From Pseudoglutamicibacter cumminsii (lineage in GTDB: Bacteria; Actinomycetota; Actinomycetes; Actinomycetales; Micrococcaceae): a stretch of DNA of 64,000 nucleotides. Every line of letters starts with the position of its first letter. Within the stretch, counting starts at the first letter, position 1. The notes under the pieces were generated by a model, which was given only the letters and a program-made list of their open reading frames with translations, searched no databases and was not told the DNA's origin. The translations under genes and the position numbers were made by a program. Where the stretch lies: the NCBI RefSeq assembly GCF_016907775.1, contig NZ_JAFBCO010000001.1, forward strand, positions 1,240,001-1,304,000. Direction: 5' to 3'. Shown here in pieces: positions 45,697 to 54,747 of the stretch.

Positions 45697-46464
45697 ATGC
45701 AAGCAGCCGATGCGGTGCGCGTCGAAGAGCTGACCGTGCGCTACGGACACAACACCATCCTGAGCAACGTCAACCTCAGCATCCCCGCAGGACGCATGGT
45801 GGGAGTCATGGGCCCCAACGGCGCCGGGAAATCCACCCTCGTCAAAGCTTGCATGGGGCTCATTCCGCGAGCCACAGGCCGCATCAACATCAACGGTAAA
45901 AGCCTTGACGAGGTGCGTGGCGAAGTTGCCTACATTCCCCAACGCACCACAAGCGACTGGGACTTCCCGATCACCGTCCTAGAAACCGTGGTGCTCGGAA
46001 GCTATCCGCGGCTACGCACCTTCCAACGGCCCAGCCGAACCGACCGCGAACACGCCCGCGAATGCCTCGATGCGGTCGGGATGAGCGAGTACGCCACAAC
46101 CCAGCTAAGGGAACTCTCCGGAGGCCAAGCCCAACGCGTCTTCACCGCGCGAGCCCTCATGCAAGAGGCCACCGTGTTCTTCCTCGACGAGCCTTTCGTG
46201 GGTATCGACGCCGCATCCCAGGCCCGCATCACACACATCCTCAAGCAACGCGTCGCCCACGGCGCGACCGTCATCGTGGTCCACCACGACCTCAACAACG
46301 CACGCCTCATCTTCGACGACATCGTGCTCGTCAACCGCGGTATCATCGCCAACGGAGCCACAGCCGCGATCTTCACCGCAGACAACCTCTCCGCAACCTA
46401 CGGGCCCGACATCATCACCTACGCGCCGGCGCTGCTCGGCGGCGGGGAGAACGAGAACCTATGA
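45697..46464 (+). CDS. Mn/Zn ABC transporter ATP-binding protein
   Basis: A 255-residue ATPase of the metal importer family (MntB/TroB/ZnuC). Walker A GPNGAGKST (about 38-46), VAYIPQRTTSDWDFPITV, which is the signature Q-loop region of the Mn/Zn/Fe family, LSGGQAQRV signature, FFLDEPFVGID Walker B, and VHHDL switch. Overlaps the permease start by 4 bases. Manganese or zinc; the MntR-like operator upstream favours manganese. Confidence 0.9.
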   Translation: MQAADAVRVEELTVRYGHNTILSNVNLSIPAGRMVGVMGPNGAGKSTLVKACMGLIPRATGRININGKSLDEVRGEVAYIPQRTTSDWDFPITVLETVVLGSYPRLRTFQRPSRTDREHARECLDAVGMSEYATTQLRELSGGQAQRVFTARALMQEATVFFLDEPFVGIDAASQARITHILKQRVAHGATVIVVHHDLNNARLIFDDIVLVNRGIIANGATAAIFTADNLSATYGPDIITYAPALLGGGENENL

Positions 46465-47297
46465 CCTTCATCAACGACCTTTTCGAATACACATTCCTCG
46501 CCCGTGCACTCTTCACCGCAAGCGTTGTGGGGCTTGTGTGCGGGGTCATCGGCAGCTTCATCATCCTGCGGGGGCTCTCACTCATGGGGGACGCGATCTC
46601 CCACGCCGTGCTGCCGGGGATCGCGCTCGCGTTCATGTTCGACGTCTCATTCTTCGTGGGAGCGCTCGCCGCGGGGCTGCTCGCGGCGTTCGGGATCGGC
46701 GTGGTCTCGACCACCACAACGCTCAAACGTGACACCTCGATCGGGATCGTGTTCACCGCGTTTCTCGCGTTCGGCATCATCTTGCTCTCCAACACGACCG
46801 CGACGTTCTCACTGACCGATGTATTGTTCGGCAACGTGCTCGCGGTTCGGAAGCAAGACATGTGGCTTGCGGTGGTGATCGGCGCGGTTGTGTGCGCGGC
46901 GGTCTTGTTGTTCTATAAACAGCTGAAGATCACGACGTTCGACCCGGTCCTCGCTGATTCTTACGGGGTTCCCGTCAAAGCTGTGCATTACGGTGTGCTG
47001 GTTGCGCTAGCCCTCGTGACGGTCGCGTCCGTCCAGACGGTGGGCGTGATCCTCGTGGTCGCTTTGCTCATCACACCTGCCGCGACCGCGTATCTGTTGA
47101 CCTCGCGCCTGCCGAGCATGATCGCGGTTTCTGCGCTCATCGGTGTTGTGGCCGCGGCGGGCGGGATGTACTTCTCGGTGAGGTTCAACATCGTGTCTGG
47201 GCCCGCCATCGTGCTCACCGCGTTCAGCATGTTCACGCTCGCATATCTCTTCGCGCCACGCACCGGCGTCGTTACGAAAGCGATCGCTGGGCGATGA
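46461..47297 (+). CDS. Mn/Zn ABC transporter permease (ABC-3 family)
   Basis: A 278-residue permease with eight or nine spans. Typical ABC-3 segments are MGDAISHAVLPGIALAF, DTSIGIVFTAFLAFGIIL and QTVGVILVVALLITPAATAYLL. Its ATG overlaps the ATPase stop (ATGA), and its stop overlaps the receptor start in the same way, so the three genes are coupled. Confidence 0.9.
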   Translation: MTFINDLFEYTFLARALFTASVVGLVCGVIGSFIILRGLSLMGDAISHAVLPGIALAFMFDVSFFVGALAAGLLAAFGIGVVSTTTTLKRDTSIGIVFTAFLAFGIILLSNTTATFSLTDVLFGNVLAVRKQDMWLAVVIGAVVCAAVLLFYKQLKITTFDPVLADSYGVPVKAVHYGVLVALALVTVASVQTVGVILVVALLITPAATAYLLTSRLPSMIAVSALIGVVAAAGGMYFSVRFNIVSGPAIVLTAFSMFTLAYLFAPRTGVVTKAIAGR

Positions 47298-48295
47298 CGC
47301 GGAAAGTGACTTTCAAAGCGGTGCTTGCTGCCATCGCGGTGGCGTTGCTTGCCGTGACAGGTTGTAGCGTGGTTCCGCGAGACGAGGCCGGTAGTGGCGC
47401 CGGGTTCGGTGGTGACGGCAAGTTCAACGTCGTGACGAGTTTTTCTGTTCTCGAGGACATGACGCGGCAGATCGGCGGGGAGCACGTGAATGTCTATAAC
47501 CTCGTTCCGGTGGGGCAGGACCCGCACGAATACGAGCTCCGTCCTGCCGACACGACTCACGCTCAAGATGCTGACCTGCTGATTTCCAGCGGCATGAATC
47601 TAGAGGGTGGGGAGGACGGCTGGATCAGCCGGCTCATGAGCGCCGTGGACCTGGACACCAGCCAACACGTGGAGGCGACCCGCGGCATCAAACCGCTCTA
47701 CATCAGCGACGGGGTGGAACAGGACGAAGCTGACGGCGATCAAGCATCCGATCTGGATGAGGACGAAGTTAATCCGCATGTTTTCGTTGACCCGGCTAAC
47801 GGGGCGAAGATGGCGGAGAATATCGCGGAGGCTTTGATCCGTGCGGACCCGGCGCACGCTGCTGAGTATCGGGCTAATCGGGACGCCTATGTTGGTCGCA
47901 TCAACGAGTTGGCGGGCAGTTATGACGAACTGTTTGCAGGCGTCGCGGAGCGTGACCGGATCATCGTGACGAGTGAGCGGGCGTTCCAGTATTTAGCAAA
48001 GCGTTACGGGCTTGCCGAGGGCTATATCTGGCTGATCGATACGGAGGAAGCGGGTAGTCCCGAGCAACTGAAGCGTGCCGTGGATTTTGTGCGCGAGCAT
48101 CGGCCGCGGGCGCTGTTCGTGGAGACGAACGTCAATCATCGGCCTATGGAGACTGTGTCGGAGGAGACCGGTGTGCCGATCGCCGGAACCCTGTACTCGG
48201 ATGAACTCGGTGCGCCAGGCACGCCGGCTGGGACCTACATCGGTTTCCTGGAACACAACCTTGAAAGCCTGACCCGCGGGCTCGGTGGCGAGTAG
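47294..48295 (+). CDS. Mn/Zn-binding lipoprotein of the ABC importer
   Basis: A 333-residue ZnuA/PsaA/TroA-type receptor. Lipobox VTGC near residue 23. Metal ligands expected for the family: His in VGQDPHEYEL, His in EVNPHVFVDP, Glu in FVETNVN and Asp in YSDELG. Directly before the second His lies an unusually acidic stretch (EQDEADGDQASDLDEDE), where zinc receptors often carry a His-rich loop. Acidic instead of His-rich and a Glu/Asp pair both point to manganese. It ends the operon, two bases from the convergent gene. Confidence 0.88.
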   Translation: MTRKVTFKAVLAAIAVALLAVTGCSVVPRDEAGSGAGFGGDGKFNVVTSFSVLEDMTRQIGGEHVNVYNLVPVGQDPHEYELRPADTTHAQDADLLISSGMNLEGGEDGWISRLMSAVDLDTSQHVEATRGIKPLYISDGVEQDEADGDQASDLDEDEVNPHVFVDPANGAKMAENIAEALIRADPAHAAEYRANRDAYVGRINELAGSYDELFAGVAERDRIIVTSERAFQYLAKRYGLAEGYIWLIDTEEAGSPEQLKRAVDFVREHRPRALFVETNVNHRPMETVSEETGVPIAGTLYSDELGAPGTPAGTYIGFLEHNLESLTRGLGGE

Positions 48296-48297
48296 GG

Positions 48298-48819
48298 CTA
48301 GATCTTCGGGAACCGGCGCTTCTCAGTGAACGGTTCGACGTGGAACATATCAACGCCGCGTTCTCTGAGCCCTTCAAGTACGCGTTCGCTCACGATCCAC
48401 GCGAAACTGTGGGCGCTTTCCCGCCAAGCATATGACGTAATCTCGCTGGTGCCTTCCGTGTTTTCGACGAATCCGACGTAGCCGGTGACACGCCCCTCGT
48501 TCGCGCTGAAAAGGTTTACCTCGAATGTTGAGCACCCTGCTACCCCGAGTTCAGCTACTGCATCCGCGAAACGTTGGGACACGAGCGTGGGCGGGCCACC
48601 CCAGAGAATGTCGCCCCGACGTTTACCGCGACTTATTGTTTCTCGTTCGAACCACACGTCGAATGGGAGCTCTTCGAGGTTGCCGTCGGCAACAACATCG
48701 TAAATATCGCGTCCATCGTCAAGGGTGTACGGCCCCAACGGGGGTTTCCCTTCCCAAACTGTGTCAATCCAAAAGTCTCGCTGGGTGCTCAGCGGCAATA
48801 TCTCGTACCAAGTCGTCAC
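48298..48819 (-). CDS. Hypothetical protein, immunity-protein-like
   Basis: A 173-residue soluble, acidic, Trp-rich protein (MTTWYEILPLS, ESAHSFAWIVSE). The middle part, SQRFADAVAELGVAG followed by a beta strand, resembles the DUF1629/Imm11 group of immunity proteins, but I am not sure of this. Its base composition is noticeably less GC-biased at third positions than that of its neighbours. It follows lhr on the same strand after 77 bases. No toxin gene is next to it. Confidence 0.5.
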   Translation of the reverse strand: MTTWYEILPLSTQRDFWIDTVWEGKPPLGPYTLDDGRDIYDVVADGNLEELPFDVWFERETISRGKRRGDILWGGPPTLVSQRFADAVAELGVAGCSTFEVNLFSANEGRVTGYVGFVENTEGTSEITSYAWRESAHSFAWIVSERVLEGLRERGVDMFHVEPFTEKRRFPKI

Positions 48820-48896
48820 GGGGTCCCACGTCAGGTCTAGGCGGTGTTCGGATAGGTCCGATCCTATACCTCTACTGCTTTGGAACTGCCGAGTTC

Positions 48897-51800
48897 TCAG
48901 AAATCCGGGCGGAATCGCACGCCCGACGGCAGTGAAGAGAACCCTGCCCCGAGGAGCGCCGCAGCCAGATTCGTGCCCAGGATGTCTTCGCCGTTGACCT
49001 TCTGGAGCGTGATGACCTGCGACCGGGCACGCCGCAACGCCTCAACCAGTGAGACTGCAACGATCGAGGTCAACGCTGACTGCACATCGGCCGCCGACGC
49101 GCTGGCAGGCACCGCGCCGCTTGCGGTAGTGAGATGGTGCGCGAGCTCATCGATCCACGAAATGACGGTCCGACCACCCCGCTCCACATACAGTGCCGCG
49201 TGACCATCCACCATGACCACGAGGGCACCAGCCTTCCGGCCCGGTCGTGCTTTCGCGGGCGGGTCTGGCCACGGCAGAACCCCGCCGAAAGGGTTCGCGG
49301 GATCAGTCGCCGCGAGCGTCACCGCAGTGTATGCAGGTGTGCCCGTGGCAAAGGTTGCGGACGGGGCAGCGGCGGGTGCATCGTTGTCGCGGACAAATTC
49401 ACGTAGCCGGTCTACCGTCCCCGACAACGCGAACTGGGCCGCCCCGAGTTTCTCCACGAAATAGCCGCGGCGAACCGTCCCGGTCTCCTCACGCCGCTGG
49501 AAAACCTTATACAGCGTCCCGAAACTGGCGCCCTCAACTGAGGCCCCGCCCTTCGTGACGACCCCGTAGCGGGCCAACAGCATCTCGGCGCGGGCGGCAG
49601 CCAGCAACGTCGGGTCGGTCTCCGGGGCAGGCAGCGCGGCCCATCGTCCCGCGTTCAGCCGTTCCGCAGGAGACAACACGGCCGGCTTCGACGCGGATGC
49701 CGAACGCAAACCACGCAATCCGGCCCGCCCCACCCTCGTGGTGCGGGTGCGGGCACGCGAACGCGACTGATGCGTCGCCTTACCCTGCGTCAACAGAGAA
49801 CGCACCGGCAGGAACGAATCGTTCGTGACCCGGCCGGACCACAATAAATCCCACAAAACCGAACCCACAACGGAGTCTGTGACTGGGGTGGCGCCAGGGT
49901 CCGCGCCGTCGGCGGCCAAAGCCTGCGCAATCTGCCCCACATAGAACGCACCGCCGGAACCCAAAACCTCCAGCACGCGCTCGTGGAGGGTCGAGTGGAC
50001 GGCCGCGTCGTCGGTGCTCGTTGCGTCGCCTGGGTTGGTTGCGTCGGCAGGGCTCTTGGAGTCCGCGCCGTTAGCCACCACCGCATCGGGCATGGCCAGG
50101 GGCAGCGAGAGCGCCGCGGTATCGGTGGTGTGGAATGCGATCCAGCCGTCATCAGCAGCGAGCGCCCCCGCGCCAGAGAACACAACGTCGCCCGAAGCGA
50201 GGAGCTCCTCGAGCATCGCCGGCGCATAATCCGTCACGCGCGCCGGGAACACGTAAGACTCCCACGCGCTCGCCGGCAACGGGACTCCCGCGAGCTGCTC
50301 AATCACGGTGTAGACGCCGTCCAAGCCACGCAACGCATCAGCGCTATGCGACGCTTGAGTGCCGCGCCCAGCGCCCGTGCCGACGTCTTGCCAGTCGAGC
50401 AGGAATCGCGCGTACGCGTCTTGCGGGGTGGGCTCGATTTCGCTACGCAGTGCCGCGAGTGTGCGGGCGCGGATGCGCCGCAGGATCTCGGTGTCGCACC
50501 ATTCACCTCCGGTGCGCCCGGGCGTGAATTCGCCGCATTCGATGCGGTTGTCCTGCATCAGCCGCCGCAGGGTCTGGATCACGACGGCGTTGGCCAGCCC
50601 CAGCGAATGCGCGGCTTGTTCTGTGGTGAAGGGGCCGTGGGTGCGGGCATAACGCAGCACGAGGTCTTCGAGCGGCGCTTCGACGGGTTCGAGGAACGCG
50701 ACCGGGACACCCATGGGCAGCGGGATGCCCAGGGCATCCCGTAGACGTGCCGCATCCTCGATCGCGGCATACATCTCAGAGCCACGGATCCTGACCTTGA
50801 GCGCGCGCCGCTGAGCCACGAGCTCATCAGCCCACGCCGCCGCGTCCTCAACCGACGCGTGCGGTGCGGCACCTGCGCCGGCGTCGCTATCCGCGCCGCC
50901 ATCGTGGGCGCCTGCACCGCCAGTCCGGCCATCGTCGTCCTGACCATCGGGCGGGTTGAGGCGGGCCGCGAGTTCTTCGGCGTTGAGTGGGCCGAGAACC
51001 CGCAACACATCGGCGACCCCTTCAAGCCCCCACGCCCGCCGAGAGGGTGCGAGTCGTTGGGCTTCGGCTTCGACTGCGGTGATGATGTCCGCGTCGAGCA
51101 GTTCGCGTAGTTCGCCGCGGCCCAGGATTTCGTTGAGCAGCTTAGGATCCAGGCTCAGCGCGGCCGCGCGCCGTTCCGCGAGCGGAGAGTCGCCCTCATA
51201 CAGGAACTGTGCGACGTACCCGAACAGGAGGCTTTGCGCGAACGGCGAGGGTTCGCGGGTCTCAACCTCGGTGATGCGCACCGCGCGGGAAGCGAGCTTT
51301 TCGGTCAGCGCGCGCAGTGCCGGCATGTCGTAGACGTCCTGGAGGACCTCGCGCACGGTTTCCATGACGATGGGGAACGTCGGATGCTTGGCCGCTACTG
51401 CGAGTAGTTGTGCGGCTCGTTGGCGTTGTTGCCATAGAGGTGTGCGGCGGCCTGGATCACGCCGAGGCAGGAGCAGGGCACGGGCTGCGCATTCGCGGAA
51501 GCGGGCCGCGAAGAGTGCGGAGCCGCCGACGCGTTCGGTCACGATGTCTTCGAGCTCATCGGGTTCGAAGATGAAGATTTCGGCGCCGGGTGGTTCGTCT
51601 TCGGCGAGCGGTAGCCGCACGACGATGCCGTCGTCGGATGCCATCGCGGACCCGTCGAGTCCGTAACGTTCCTCGATGCGGGCGGAGACCGCGAGTGCCC
51701 ACGGCGCGTGCACGGCTTTACCCCATGGTGAGTGGAGCACGAGCCGCCAGTCGCCGAGTTCGTCTTTGAACCGTTCGATCACAAGATGCGTATCGCTCGG

Positions 51801-53891
51801 TACGCGTCCGGTGGCTTGTTGTTGGTCTTTGATGTAGCGGATGAGGTTGGTCGCGGCCCATTCGTCGAGCCCGGTTGCGATGAGTTCAGCGTGGGTCTCT
51901 GTTTCGGGTTGGTGCGCGATGCGGGCTTGGAACGCGCCGAGCGCTTGGCCGAGTTCGGCGGGTCTGCTGAGGTCGTCTCCGTGCCAGAACGGTAGCTTGC
52001 CGGGTTCCCCGGCGGCTGGGGTTACGAGGACGCGGTCGAACGTGATGTCTTCGATGCGCCACGCGCTCGCACCGAGCTGGATGACTTCGCCGATGCGGGT
52101 TTCGTAGACCATTTCTTCGTCGAGTTCGCCTACGCGTTTGTTGCCGGTTCCAGCTTGGTCGCCGTCGGCTAGGAATACGCCGAAGAGCCCGCGGTCTGGG
52201 ATGGTTCCGCCGCTGGTGACGGCGAGGCGTTGCGCGCCGGGCCGGGCGGTTATGGTGCCTTCGTCGCGGTCCCAGATGATGCGGGGGCGTAGTTCCGCGA
52301 AGTCGGCGGACGGGTATTTGCCGGCGAGCAGGTCGAGCACGGCAATGTAGGCCGAATGCGGTAGCGATGCGTAGGGTGCGCTGCGGCGGACGGTGTCGTA
52401 CCAGGTTTCGACGTCGAGGGTATCCAGCGCGGCAGCGGCGACGGTGTGTTGTGCGAGGACGTCGAGTGGGTTGGCGGGGATCGCCATGGTTTCGATGAGT
52501 CCTTCATGCATCCGCTGCACCGTGATGGTCGTGGAGACGAGGTCGTTGCGGTGTTTGGGGAAGAAGTGGCCGTGGGATTCGGCGCCGACGTGGTGGCCGG
52601 CTCGGCCTACGCGTTGCAGTCCGGCGGAGACGGCACCGGGGGATTCGATCTGGATGACGAGGTCTACGTCTCCCATGTCGATGCCGAGTTCGAGCGAGCT
52701 GGTCGCAACCACGCATGTGAGCGCGCCGGTTTTGAGGGATTCTTCGATCGCGGCGCGGCGCTCTTTGGACACGGAGCCGTGGTGGGCCATCACGATGTCC
52801 GGCACGGCTGTTTCTGTTCCGGTGCGTTCGTTTTCGTGGCGGGTGTTGAGCTCGTTGAGCGCGGTGGTGAGTTTTTCTGCGAGCCGCCGGGAGTTGACGA
52901 ACACGATGGTGGATCGGTGGGCGCGGATGAGGCTGAGGACGCGTTCTTCGATGTGGGGCCAGATGCTGGCGCTCGCGACGTCGGTGGGGAGGCCGGTTTG
53001 TGGAGCGGGTGCGGTCGCGAGGTCCGCGAGGTCGGGCACGGGGACGGTCACGCGGAGGTCCCATGTTTTTTCTGATGGCGGGGCAACGATCGTGACCGGC
53101 TGGTTTCCGCCTAGGAAACGCGCGACTTCTTCGTGTGGTTCGACTGTCGCGGAGAGCCCGACGCGTTGCGCGGGTTTGGCCAGGAGATTGTCGAGGCGTT
53201 CGAGTGAGACCGCGAGGTGGGCGCCGCGTTTGGTTGAGGCGAGTGCGTGGACTTCGTCGATGATGACGGTGTCGATGTTGCTGAGGGTCTCCCGCGCTTT
53301 GGAAGTCAGCATGAGGTAGAGGGATTCCGGCGTGGTGATGAGGATGTCCGGCGGGTTGGAGATGAGCTTGCGGCGCTGGTTGACGGGGGTATCGCCGGTG
53401 CGGATCCCAACCGTGATCTCTGGGGTGGCAATCTCTGAAGCGGTGTTCTCGAGGGCGGTTTTGCTGTCGGCAGCTTGGTTGAGGTGCCGTGCGGTTTGTG
53501 TGATGCCGATGAGGGGTGCGCGGAGGTTGCGTTCGACGTCGGTTCCGAGCGCTTTGAGTGGGGAGATGTAGAGGACGCGGGTGCGTTTCTTCTTGCCGCG
53601 TTTCTCTGTGCAGGGTTTCTCCGTGCCGTCTATCTCTGTGCCCTGTGGCTTTTCGTCTGCGGCGGGGTGCTGTTTTCCGTGGAGGAGTTGGTCGAGTGAC
53701 CAGAGGAATGCGGAGAGTGTTTTACCGGAGCCGGTGGGTGCGATGACGAGTGTGTGGTTGCCTTGGGAGATGGAGTCCCATGCGCCGAGTTGTGCTGCTG
53801 TGGGCTGTGGGAAGGCGCCGTTGAACCAGGTGCGGGTGGGTTCTGAGAACCGGCCCAGGATGGTTTCTGCGTTAGGTGTTTGTAGTGCCAC
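48897..53891 (-). CDS. lhr: ATP-dependent helicase Lhr, long form
   Basis: A 1664-residue superfamily-2 helicase. Walker A APTGSGKT at 51-58, TTPESLYLML, Walker B IIDEVHAL, SATVEPHEEVARFLGG, ASSLELGIDMGDVDLVIQ and QRVGRAGH complete the RecA motor. A winged-helix and Lhr-core domain follow, and about 700 residues of the Lhr C-terminal region (crown/ring part) include a low-complexity Gly/Asp insertion near the middle. Long Lhr is common in actinobacteria, where it is induced by DNA damage such as crosslinks. It starts 28 bases after a small membrane protein gene and is probably co-transcribed with the radical SAM operon. Confidence 0.93.
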   Translation of the reverse strand: MALQTPNAETILGRFSEPTRTWFNGAFPQPTAAQLGAWDSISQGNHTLVIAPTGSGKTLSAFLWSLDQLLHGKQHPAADEKPQGTEIDGTEKPCTEKRGKKKRTRVLYISPLKALGTDVERNLRAPLIGITQTARHLNQAADSKTALENTASEIATPEITVGIRTGDTPVNQRRKLISNPPDILITTPESLYLMLTSKARETLSNIDTVIIDEVHALASTKRGAHLAVSLERLDNLLAKPAQRVGLSATVEPHEEVARFLGGNQPVTIVAPPSEKTWDLRVTVPVPDLADLATAPAPQTGLPTDVASASIWPHIEERVLSLIRAHRSTIVFVNSRRLAEKLTTALNELNTRHENERTGTETAVPDIVMAHHGSVSKERRAAIEESLKTGALTCVVATSSLELGIDMGDVDLVIQIESPGAVSAGLQRVGRAGHHVGAESHGHFFPKHRNDLVSTTITVQRMHEGLIETMAIPANPLDVLAQHTVAAAALDTLDVETWYDTVRRSAPYASLPHSAYIAVLDLLAGKYPSADFAELRPRIIWDRDEGTITARPGAQRLAVTSGGTIPDRGLFGVFLADGDQAGTGNKRVGELDEEMVYETRIGEVIQLGASAWRIEDITFDRVLVTPAAGEPGKLPFWHGDDLSRPAELGQALGAFQARIAHQPETETHAELIATGLDEWAATNLIRYIKDQQQATGRVPSDTHLVIERFKDELGDWRLVLHSPWGKAVHAPWALAVSARIEERYGLDGSAMASDDGIVVRLPLAEDEPPGAEIFIFEPDELEDIVTERVGGSALFAARFRECAARALLLPRRDPGRRTPLWQQRQRAAQLLAVAAKHPTFPIVMETVREVLQDVYDMPALRALTEKLASRAVRITEVETREPSPFAQSLLFGYVAQFLYEGDSPLAERRAAALSLDPKLLNEILGRGELRELLDADIITAVEAEAQRLAPSRRAWGLEGVADVLRVLGPLNAEELAARLNPPDGQDDDGRTGGAGAHDGGADSDAGAGAAPHASVEDAAAWADELVAQRRALKVRIRGSEMYAAIEDAARLRDALGIPLPMGVPVAFLEPVEAPLEDLVLRYARTHGPFTTEQAAHSLGLANAVVIQTLRRLMQDNRIECGEFTPGRTGGEWCDTEILRRIRARTLAALRSEIEPTPQDAYARFLLDWQDVGTGAGRGTQASHSADALRGLDGVYTVIEQLAGVPLPASAWESYVFPARVTDYAPAMLEELLASGDVVFSGAGALAADDGWIAFHTTDTAALSLPLAMPDAVVANGADSKSPADATNPGDATSTDDAAVHSTLHERVLEVLGSGGAFYVGQIAQALAADGADPGATPVTDSVVGSVLWDLLWSGRVTNDSFLPVRSLLTQGKATHQSRSRARTRTTRVGRAGLRGLRSASASKPAVLSPAERLNAGRWAALPAPETDPTLLAAARAEMLLARYGVVTKGGASVEGASFGTLYKVFQRREETGTVRRGYFVEKLGAAQFALSGTVDRLREFVRDNDAPAAAPSATFATGTPAYTAVTLAATDPANPFGGVLPWPDPPAKARPGRKAGALVVMVDGHAALYVERGGRTVISWIDELAHHLTTASGAVPASASAADVQSALTSIVAVSLVEALRRARSQVITLQKVNGEDILGTNLAAALLGAGFSSLPSGVRFRPDF

Positions 53892-53919
53892 TCGTTGTTA
53901 GTTTATCTCCCTGCTGAGT

Positions 53920-54282
53920 TTAGTTTTTGCTGGTGCTGATGAAGTAGTACATGAGCACGACCATCACCACGAACGCTATCGCGGCTCCAGCGAAGACATC
54001 CCAGCCGAGGCGTTTGCGAGGGCTGAGCTTGGCGATCAGTATGCCGATGACGCCAAAGAGCAGAGGGGGTAGGAGCAACCGGGGGAGGATGTCGCCGTTA
54101 GCAAGGAACGCGGGAACGTACATGCAGAGGCTCGTGACCACTCCGCTGACGACCAGGCCGATGTAGGTGTCGCGGCGCGGTTCGGGCACTTCCACGTTGC
54201 CCGTCGGTGCGGTGTCCGTGGACGCCGGGTTCGTGGGTGGGGTGCTCTTCGGCGCGAGATTGTTCTCGTTCACGGTTTCCAC
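53920..54282 (-). CDS. Small membrane protein (3 spans)
   Basis: A 120-residue protein. A Pro/Asn/Thr-rich N-terminus of about 40 residues is followed by three hydrophobic segments (IGLVVSGVVTSLCMYVP, LPPLLFGVIGILIA, VFAGAAIAFVVMVVLMYY) separated by a basic SPRKR turn. No known domain recognised. It is the last small gene of the radical SAM / Lgt-like set, 51 bases after the 54334 gene. Confidence 0.65.
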   Translation of the reverse strand: METVNENNLAPKSTPPTNPASTDTAPTGNVEVPEPRRDTYIGLVVSGVVTSLCMYVPAFLANGDILPRLLLPPLLFGVIGILIAKLSPRKRLGWDVFAGAAIAFVVMVVLMYYFISTSKN

Positions 54283-54333
54283 CTTGATAGATCGGGCTGC
54301 TGGTGCTTCTGGATGCTGCTGGTGAACGAACTG

Positions 54334-54747
54334 TTAGTGGAGCGAACTCAGCATAGCGACGCACACACCCCACGCGATGATGAGGCCGGCGAAGGGTCCT
54401 GCGATGAGTCCCCATCCGAATGCTTTGTTTTCCCCCTTGGCGACCATGATGATGCCGATGACGGCGAGGATCATGGGCGGAATGAATAGGACACCGAAGT
54501 TGCCTGTTCCGAGAGTGACCGGGGTCAAGAGGACGGTGAAGAGGATCGAGACGAAAGCACCTGCGAGCATGAGCCCGCAACCGCCTTCGTCGTTGCCGTC
54601 TTCGTTGGATCGAGGCGGTTCGTAGCCGCGACTGCTTTGGCCCGGCGGGGCGGTAGGCGGTTCCTGACCCATCTGTTCCAGGGGCTCCCATGCCGGTTTT
54701 TTGTTGGGATCGTTGATCTCGAACTCGTCTTTGCGGTCTTCGCTCAT
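54334..54747 (-). CDS. Small membrane protein (3 spans), coupled to the Lgt-like gene
   Basis: A 137-residue protein: acidic, Pro-rich N-terminus of about 55 residues (NKKPAWEPLEQMGQEPP), then three hydrophobic spans. GGCGLMLAGAF opens the first span and two Gly/Ile-rich spans follow. The ATG overlaps the Lgt-like stop by 4 bases, so the two proteins are made together. Unknown function; the layout (soluble Pro-rich head, short membrane part) is like that of its two neighbours. Confidence 0.65.
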   Translation of the reverse strand: MSEDRKDEFEINDPNKKPAWEPLEQMGQEPPTAPPGQSSRGYEPPRSNEDGNDEGGCGLMLAGAFVSILFTVLLTPVTLGTGNFGVLFIPPMILAVIGIIMVAKGENKAFGWGLIAGPFAGLIIAWGVCVAMLSSLH

